35,037 bases of DNA from Candidatus Cibiobacter qucibialis (GTDB lineage Bacteria; Bacillota; Clostridia; Oscillospirales; Ruminococcaceae), in the NCBI GenBank assembly GCA_004000625.1, contig SAUS01000022.1:1-35037 (forward strand), given 5' to 3'. Each line of letters opens with the position of its first letter. The stretch's first letter is position 1. The position numbers and the translations under genes are program-made. The notes beneath the pieces were generated by a model that saw nothing but the letters and a program-made list of their open reading frames with translations, was not told where the DNA came from and ran no database searches. Positions 31,289 through 35,037 of this stretch are shown here, one piece after another.

Positions 31289-31307
31289 GTTCACTTTTCA
31301 TGTGAAC
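31289..31307. promoter_or_regulatory. LysR-box-like inverted repeat
   Basis: GTTCAC-N7-GTGAAC is a perfect inverted repeat of the size bound by LysR dimers. A further TTCACA half site is at 31322-31327, over the -35 region of the small RNA promoter. The site lies about 40 bases upstream of that promoter's -10, the usual place for LysR activation. Confidence 0.55.
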
Positions 31308-31342
31308 TTTTTGAGCTTTACTTCACACAAATACTGTACTAT

Positions 31343-31348
31343 TATAAT
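31343..31348 (+). promoter_or_regulatory. Promoter -10 of candidate small RNA
   Basis: A perfect TATAAT with only ACTTCA at the -35 position, 17 bases upstream. A strong -10 with a weak -35 next to a LysR-like box suggests activation by the divergent regulator. Confidence 0.55.
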
Positions 31349-31354
31349 AGCATA

Positions 31355-31459
31355 AAGTCAAGGCCCGCACAGCCTTGATGAGTTTTCTCTGTATAGAAAA
31401 CATTCCTTCCTCTATTTTCCTCTCCTACCCGCCGGTCCGCACAACCGGCGGGTTTTTGT
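31355..31459 (+). ncRNA. Candidate small regulatory RNA, three hairpins
   Basis: A likely transcript of about 105 bases between a TATAAT and a terminator, with no convincing gene inside. Hairpin 1: TCAAGGC (31358-31364) with GCCTTGA (31372-31378). Hairpin 2: GTTTTCT (31382-31388) with AGAAAAC (31395-31401). Then an unpaired pyrimidine-rich tract at 31402-31426 containing CCTTCCTC and CCTCTCCT, able to pair with AGGAGG-type ribosome sites. Hairpin 3 is the terminator. An open frame from 31375 runs through the terminator and has no ribosome site, so a protein is unlikely. Not recognised as a named family. Confidence 0.6.
31427..31459 (+). terminator. Terminator of candidate small RNA
   Basis: ACCCGCCGG (31427-31435) pairs perfectly with CCGGCGGGT (31445-31453), followed by TTTTGTTTTG. 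The T run is only on the plus strand, where no protein gene ends, so it must end a short transcript starting after lysR. Confidence 0.88.
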
Positions 31460-31616
31460 TTTGCCGTTTTTCCGTAGGCCGGGCTGCGCCGCGTTGTAAA
31501 AGCGCCGCAAACGTGTTATTATTGTTACTGGTATCATCTGCCGCGTTTTGTGCCGGAATTATATGGAACGTATCTTTATATAGTATATAGTACAGTGAAA
31601 AGAAAGAGGAAGTATT
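31460..31616 (+). other. Leader region of the CPBP-tadA-SDR operon
   Basis: No gene is seen. TATAGT occurs at 31579-31584 and 31586-31591, either of which could be a -10, but no good -35 pairs with them. Confidence 0.35.
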
Positions 31617-32549
31617 TTGCCAAAATCAACACTCTCCAATCCCCGCGGTGTACGGGGGGCGGCATCGCTGTGCGCGGTGGCCGCGCTGGCTTATCTGTTT
31701 GTACAGGATCTATTGACTATTTTTGTTTCCGCCCTGATGGGTATGCGGGTGCAGGGTGCCAGCCTGAGCGACCCGGTCGGATTCAGCGTGGCTGCGCAGG
31801 GGCTGCTGGGCATTGTGGTGGCAGCGGGTTCTATTGTGCTGCCGCTGTGGTGGCTGCTGCGCGCCACCCGGCTGCAAACGCAGGATCTGCGCATTCTGCT
31901 GCCCGCCCCCTGGAGCCCGGCGTTCTGCCTGGTGGTGTTTTTGGGGCTGGCCAACGCGGGCAACCTGTTCGGCGGGTTGTTGGCCCGTGGGCTGGGCGTT
32001 ACCACCAGCAGCACCGCGCTGCCCGCCGGTGGCCTGGATCTGTTCATTCGTTATTTCAGTCTGTGTGTAGTGCCCGCTGTGCTGGAGGAAATTTATTTTC
32101 GCGGGGCGCTGCAGGGCATTATGCGCCCCAGCGGCAGCAGCGTGGCGATTTTTGCCCCTGCCCTGCTGTTTGCGTTGCTGCACCTAGATCTGGCACAAAG
32201 CATTACCGCGCTGGTGTGCGGCATCTTTTTGGGCTGGCTGGTTGAGCGCAGCGGCAGTATTCTGCCCGGCATGCTGCTGCATTTCATCAACAATACCTTG
32301 GCGTTTCTCAGCCTATATCTGCGCCAATATGCGCCGGAGCAGCTTGCCGTGGTGTATGAGCTGATTTTGCTAGTGGCCCTGCCGCTGGCGGCGCTCTTTC
32401 TGGTATGGCGGGTCAAAGTGCAGGGGTTCAGCTTTTCCGCCGGGCTGCGCGGCGGCATGGAGCCGCTGGCCGTTTTTACCAGCCTGCCGTATACCGTATG
32501 TGTTCTGTTTTTGATGGGCCTTACGGTGTACCTGTACCGTGTGGGGTAA
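31617..32549 (+). CDS. CPBP-family intramembrane metalloprotease (Abi/CAAX type)
   Basis: A 310-residue membrane protein with about eight helices. The family motifs are intact: motif 1 EEIYFRG with E157, E158 and R162; motif 2 FALLHLD with H189; motif 3 LLHFINNTLAF with H222 and N226. These residues form the metal-binding active site of CAAX protease and bacteriocin-processing enzymes. It starts with TTG at 31617, six bases after AGAGGA; no upstream in-frame ATG fits. tadA starts four bases after its stop codon. Family members in Firmicutes often serve in bacteriocin immunity or peptide maturation; nothing here defines its substrate. Confidence 0.88.
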   Translation: MPKSTLSNPRGVRGAASLCAVAALAYLFVQDLLTIFVSALMGMRVQGASLSDPVGFSVAAQGLLGIVVAAGSIVLPLWWLLRATRLQTQDLRILLPAPWSPAFCLVVFLGLANAGNLFGGLLARGLGVTTSSTALPAGGLDLFIRYFSLCVVPAVLEEIYFRGALQGIMRPSGSSVAIFAPALLFALLHLDLAQSITALVCGIFLGWLVERSGSILPGMLLHFINNTLAFLSLYLRQYAPEQLAVVYELILLVALPLAALFLVWRVKVQGFSFSAGLRGGMEPLAVFTSLPYTVCVLFLMGLTVYLYRVG

Positions 32550-32553
32550 CGCA

Positions 32554-33075
32554 ATGACCGATGAACAACTGATGCAGGCCGCGCTGGAAGAAGCCCGCGC
32601 CGCTGCCGCTTTGGGTGAAGTGCCCGTTGGTGCGGTGGTTGCCAAGGATGGCGAGATCATTGCCCGTGCCCACAACCTGCGAGAGAGCGGCAAAAATGCC
32701 ATCTACCACGCCGAACTGCTTGCCATCGACGCAGCCTGCAAAGCCCTTGGCGGGTGGCGGCTGTGGCAATGTGAGCTGTTTGTTACGCTGGAGCCCTGCC
32801 CCATGTGCAGTGGGGCCATCATCAACAGCCGGTTAAAGCGGGTAGTCTATGGTGCCCGCGACCCCAAGGCCGGGTGCTGCGGCTCTTTGACGGATCTGTT
32901 TGCTTTACCATTTAACCACCACCCTGTTATGGAGCAGGGCCTGTTGGAAGAGGAAGCCCAGGCACTTTTACAAGAGTTTTTTGCCGGACTGCGAGCCAAA
33001 CGGCTGAAGCTGAAAGCCGAAAAGCGCGCCCAGCAGGCAGCCCCGCTGCAAAATGAGGAGAACCCCCATGAATGA
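32554..33075 (+). CDS. tadA: tRNA-specific adenosine deaminase
   Basis: A 173-residue enzyme that deaminates adenosine 34 to inosine in tRNA-Arg(ACG), needed to read CGN codons. The zinc site is complete: HAE in NAIYHAELLAIDAA (the Glu is catalytic) and PCPMCSGAI with the two Cys ligands. VVYGARDPKAGCCGSL is the tRNA-binding region typical of TadA. The C-terminal tail is rich in Lys and Ala. The ATG at 32554 lies four bases after the CPBP stop with only a weak GGGG ribosome site, so translation is probably coupled. It overlaps the SDR gene by eight bases. Confidence 0.94.
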   Translation: MTDEQLMQAALEEARAAAALGEVPVGAVVAKDGEIIARAHNLRESGKNAIYHAELLAIDAACKALGGWRLWQCELFVTLEPCPMCSGAIINSRLKRVVYGARDPKAGCCGSLTDLFALPFNHHPVMEQGLLEEEAQALLQEFFAGLRAKRLKLKAEKRAQQAAPLQNEENPHE

Positions 33076-33808
33076 CCATGTATTGATTACCGGCGGCAGC
33101 CGCGGCATTGGTGCCGCCACCGTTTTGGAGTTTGCCCGTGCCGGGTACGATGTTGCCTTTACCTGGAACAGCCGCGAAGATGCTGCCCTGGATGTTGTGC
33201 AGCAGGCACAGGCGCTGAACCCTGGCGGGCGCTTTGTGGCTCTGCACGCCGATGTGAGCGATTCCGCCCAGGTGAATGCCGCGGTACAGGAAGCACTGCA
33301 GCAGTTCGGCAGCCTGCAGGTGCTGATGTGCTGTGCGGGGATTGCCCAGCAAAAGCTCTTCACTGACCTGACCGATGAGGACTGGCAACGCATGATGGGG
33401 GTAGATTTGGACGGCGTGTTTTATGCATGCCGCGCCGTGCTGCCTGGCATGATCCGCCAAAAATACGGCCGCATTCTGCTGGTAAGCAGCATGTGGGGCC
33501 AGACCGGCGGCAGTTGCGAAGTACACTATTCCGCCGCAAAGGCCGGTGTGATCGGCCTGACCAAGGCGCTCGCCAAAGAGGAAGGTCCTTCCGGCATTAC
33601 GGTGAACTGCGTGGCTCCCGGTGTGATTGAAACCGACATGATGGCCAGCTTTACCGCAGAGGACAAAGCTGCCCTGGCGGAAGAGACCCCCGTGGAGCGC
33701 CTTGGCACCCCGGAAGAAGTTGCCCGCACGCTGGTATTTTTGGCCGGGCGCGGGGCCGGGTTCATCACCGGGCAGGTGCTCGGCGTAAACGGCGGCATTG
33801 TGATTTAA
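33068..33808 (+). CDS. FabG-like short-chain dehydrogenase/reductase
   Basis: A 246-residue classical SDR, most like 3-oxoacyl-ACP reductase FabG. The cofactor motif TGGSRGIG is at 8-15, the catalytic Ser is S140 or S141, and Y154 and K158 form YSAAK; the C-terminal VLGVNGGIVI strand is as in FabG. Two usual positions differ: the NNAG motif reads CCAG (88-91) and the tetrad Asn position reads D113 (GVDLDGVF). Length is normal. GAGGAG at 33055-33060 lies inside tadA and fixes the ATG at 33068. It stands alone, not in a fatty acid synthesis cluster, so a FabG role in lipid synthesis is less certain. Confidence 0.88.
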   Translation: MNDHVLITGGSRGIGAATVLEFARAGYDVAFTWNSREDAALDVVQQAQALNPGGRFVALHADVSDSAQVNAAVQEALQQFGSLQVLMCCAGIAQQKLFTDLTDEDWQRMMGVDLDGVFYACRAVLPGMIRQKYGRILLVSSMWGQTGGSCEVHYSAAKAGVIGLTKALAKEEGPSGITVNCVAPGVIETDMMASFTAEDKAALAEETPVERLGTPEEVARTLVFLAGRGAGFITGQVLGVNGGIVI

Positions 33809-33884
33809 CGCGTCCCTGCTTATTCAGCGCCGCCGCATGAATATGCCGGCAGCAATTTCATAAGATTCACTTCCCTCTCCTTTC

Positions 33885-33899
33885 CAGCATAACATGCTG
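33885..33899 (+). other. Small hairpin before the lysozyme gene
   Basis: CAGCAT-AAC-ATGCTG, 47 bases upstream of the GH25 start. A possible promoter overlaps it (TTCACT at 33866, 18-base spacer, TAACAT at 33890), so it may be an operator or a leader hairpin. No T run follows. Confidence 0.35.
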
Positions 33900-33945
33900 T
33901 AGGATACACCTGCACGGCAGGCAATCCTGGGAGGGGGATTTTTGT

Positions 33946-34890
33946 ATGGCTTTGTTTCAGGTGGGGATCGATGTTTCCCGGTATCAGGGCAGCATCAACT
34001 GGAGTGCCGTTGCCGCGGCGGGCAAACAGTTTGCCATTGTACGCATTGGGTCCAGCAACAACAACGGCACGTATGTGGACCCCTATTTTCTGCAAAACGT
34101 GAACGGTGCCCATGCCGCCGGGCTGCGGGTTGGGGCTTATTATTACACCTATGCCCGCACCGAAAGCGCTGTTGCCGGGGAGCTGATCACCTTTTTGAAC
34201 GCGCTGGAGGGCTTACAGCTGGAATACCCGGTGTTTGTAGATGTGGAGGCCAACAGCCTGACCACCCTGGGCAAACCGCAGCTGACGAACCTGGTCAAAT
34301 ACGCCATGGATATTTTGAACCAGCGCAAATGGTACGCGGGCTGGTACAGCTACACCAACTACATCAACTCGTATATGAATGCTTCCGCGCTGGCAAACTA
34401 TCCGCTTTGGGTGGCGGATTACCGCTCCAGCCTGGGGTACACCGGGCAGTACGGCATGTGGCAGTATTCCGGTTCCGGCACCGTCAGCGGCATTACCGGC
34501 GCGGTGGATCTGGATTACAGCTATCAGGACTATCTGCCCACGATACGCGCCGGGAATTTTAACGGGTATGGCAGCGATGGGCCGGACATGACAGCCGTGA
34601 GCGGATATAAGCTCACGGTTTTTGGTTCCAACACAGAATATTTTTATACCGCCAATCTGAACGATGTGGTGGGCTACCTGCCGCTGGGCAGCTACCCGGT
34701 TACCCAGATCACCAAGGAAAAATACAACGGGTACGATTGGGTCGTGTTTGAATATAACGGTGGCCAGTATTGGACCGCCCTGATTGGGGACCGCAACCGC
34801 CTAGAGCGCGATGACACCACAGACGATTGTTGCCGCCAGCTGGCTGAAGCCAACGCCAAAATTGCCGCCGCAAAGGCAGCGCTGGAATAA
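33946..34890 (+). CDS. Glycoside hydrolase family 25 lysozyme
   Basis: A 314-residue muramidase-type protein that should cut the MurNAc-GlcNAc bond of peptidoglycan. The GH25 active-site residues are visible: D9 in GIDVSRYQGSINW, and D99 and E101 in VFVDVEAN; the barrel ends with WQYSGSG and AVDLDYSYQDY near 180-200. The last 110 residues form a separate region of unknown fold, ending in a short Cys-containing coil (DDCCRQLAEANAKIAAAKAALE). It has no signal peptide and no known wall-binding repeats, so export would need a holin, lysis or another route, as in phage endolysins. No other phage gene is near. GGGAGGGGG precedes the ATG. Confidence 0.92.
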   Translation: MALFQVGIDVSRYQGSINWSAVAAAGKQFAIVRIGSSNNNGTYVDPYFLQNVNGAHAAGLRVGAYYYTYARTESAVAGELITFLNALEGLQLEYPVFVDVEANSLTTLGKPQLTNLVKYAMDILNQRKWYAGWYSYTNYINSYMNASALANYPLWVADYRSSLGYTGQYGMWQYSGSGTVSGITGAVDLDYSYQDYLPTIRAGNFNGYGSDGPDMTAVSGYKLTVFGSNTEYFYTANLNDVVGYLPLGSYPVTQITKEKYNGYDWVVFEYNGGQYWTALIGDRNRLERDDTTDDCCRQLAEANAKIAAAKAALE

Positions 34891-34968
34891 GCGATGCGGA
34901 TTTTCCAGTAGGGTTCCCTGGGTTGCCCTGCTTTTCACTTCTCGTTATATCCATGTAGAGTTTCTTTA

Positions 34969-35037
34969 GGCAATACCGCATTATTCTAAGTGCCGATACG
35001 GCGAGCGAGGTGCGGCAGATGCTAAGCCAAAAGCGCA
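34969..35037. repeat. Family A foldback repeat, copy 4 (cut by window end)
   Basis: The last 69 bases match the left part of copy 3 (30060 onward) with one difference near the start, in the same orientation as copy 3 and opposite to copies 1 and 2. It starts about 78 bases after the lysozyme stop codon. The stretch 34891-34968 shows nothing else. Confidence 0.9.

Noticed and set aside
31375..31590. Possible 71-residue protein across the small RNA and its terminator
   Set aside because: No ribosome site, and the frame passes through a strong terminator hairpin; composition is not protein-like.
1..35037. CRISPR array, tRNA or rRNA gene, prophage or integrated element
   Set aside because: No regularly spaced repeats, cloverleaf-like sequences, rRNA motifs, integrase or structural phage genes were seen; the single lysozyme is not enough to call a prophage.

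Overview
The window looks like chromosomal DNA of a fairly GC-rich, low-oxygen gut Firmicute of the Oscillospiraceae, most like Faecalibacterium. This is inferred from gene types, strong AGGAGG-like ribosome sites, a CIRCE operator, pyrBI, a Mrp protein with an N-terminal Cys cluster, and a lantibiotic-type ABC transporter beside a two-component system. No rRNA, tRNA, CRISPR array, transposase or phage structural gene was seen. There are 29 protein genes.

Layout. 1-5100: an ABC exporter, a SpoVB-like flippase (minus), a Mrp/NBP35 ATPase and MscL. 5210-11520: gltBD glutamate synthase, with a promoter followed within a few bases by a terminator-like hairpin, then a shared terminator. 11545-14392 (minus): esterase, D-2-hydroxyacid dehydrogenase, YkgJ-type Cys cluster protein and a small membrane protein. 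14520-16790: htpG under a sigma-A promoter with a CIRCE operator. 16796-21474: histidine kinase and response regulator (minus) divergent from a three-gene BcrA/CprABC-type ABC transporter, with phased direct repeats between them. 21580-23320: pyrBI, with a 160-bp foldback element in the leader. 23411-24394: a Gfo/Idh/MocA oxidoreductase. 24496-30026 (minus): PHP phosphoesterase, TSCPD protein, FkbH-like HAD-IIIC protein, SGNH-like protein and MBOAT acyltransferase, which look like one transcript ending in a cell-surface acylation module. 30317-31204: a LysR regulator (minus). 31340-31460: a likely small RNA gene divergent from lysR. 31617-33808: CPBP protease, tadA and a FabG-like SDR as an operon. 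33946-34890: a GH25 lysozyme.

A second layer is repeats. A 172-bp foldback, MITE-like element (ends GGCAAYACCGCAYAATTC) is present whole at 16553-16724 and 30060-30231, and cut by the window at both ends (1-55 and 34969-35037). A different 160-bp foldback lies at 21678-21837. Two of the intact elements sit in likely 5' leaders (PHP operon, pyrB) and one in a 3' UTR (htpG), so they are likely transcribed and may act as RNA structures. Both window edges falling inside the same repeat suggests an assembly contig broken at repeats.

The most interesting candidates for undescribed biology are the three-hairpin, pyrimidine-rich RNA divergent from lysR, the foldback in the pyrB leader, the hairpin directly after the gltB promoter, and the FkbH-SGNH-MBOAT operon, which has no carrier protein in view.
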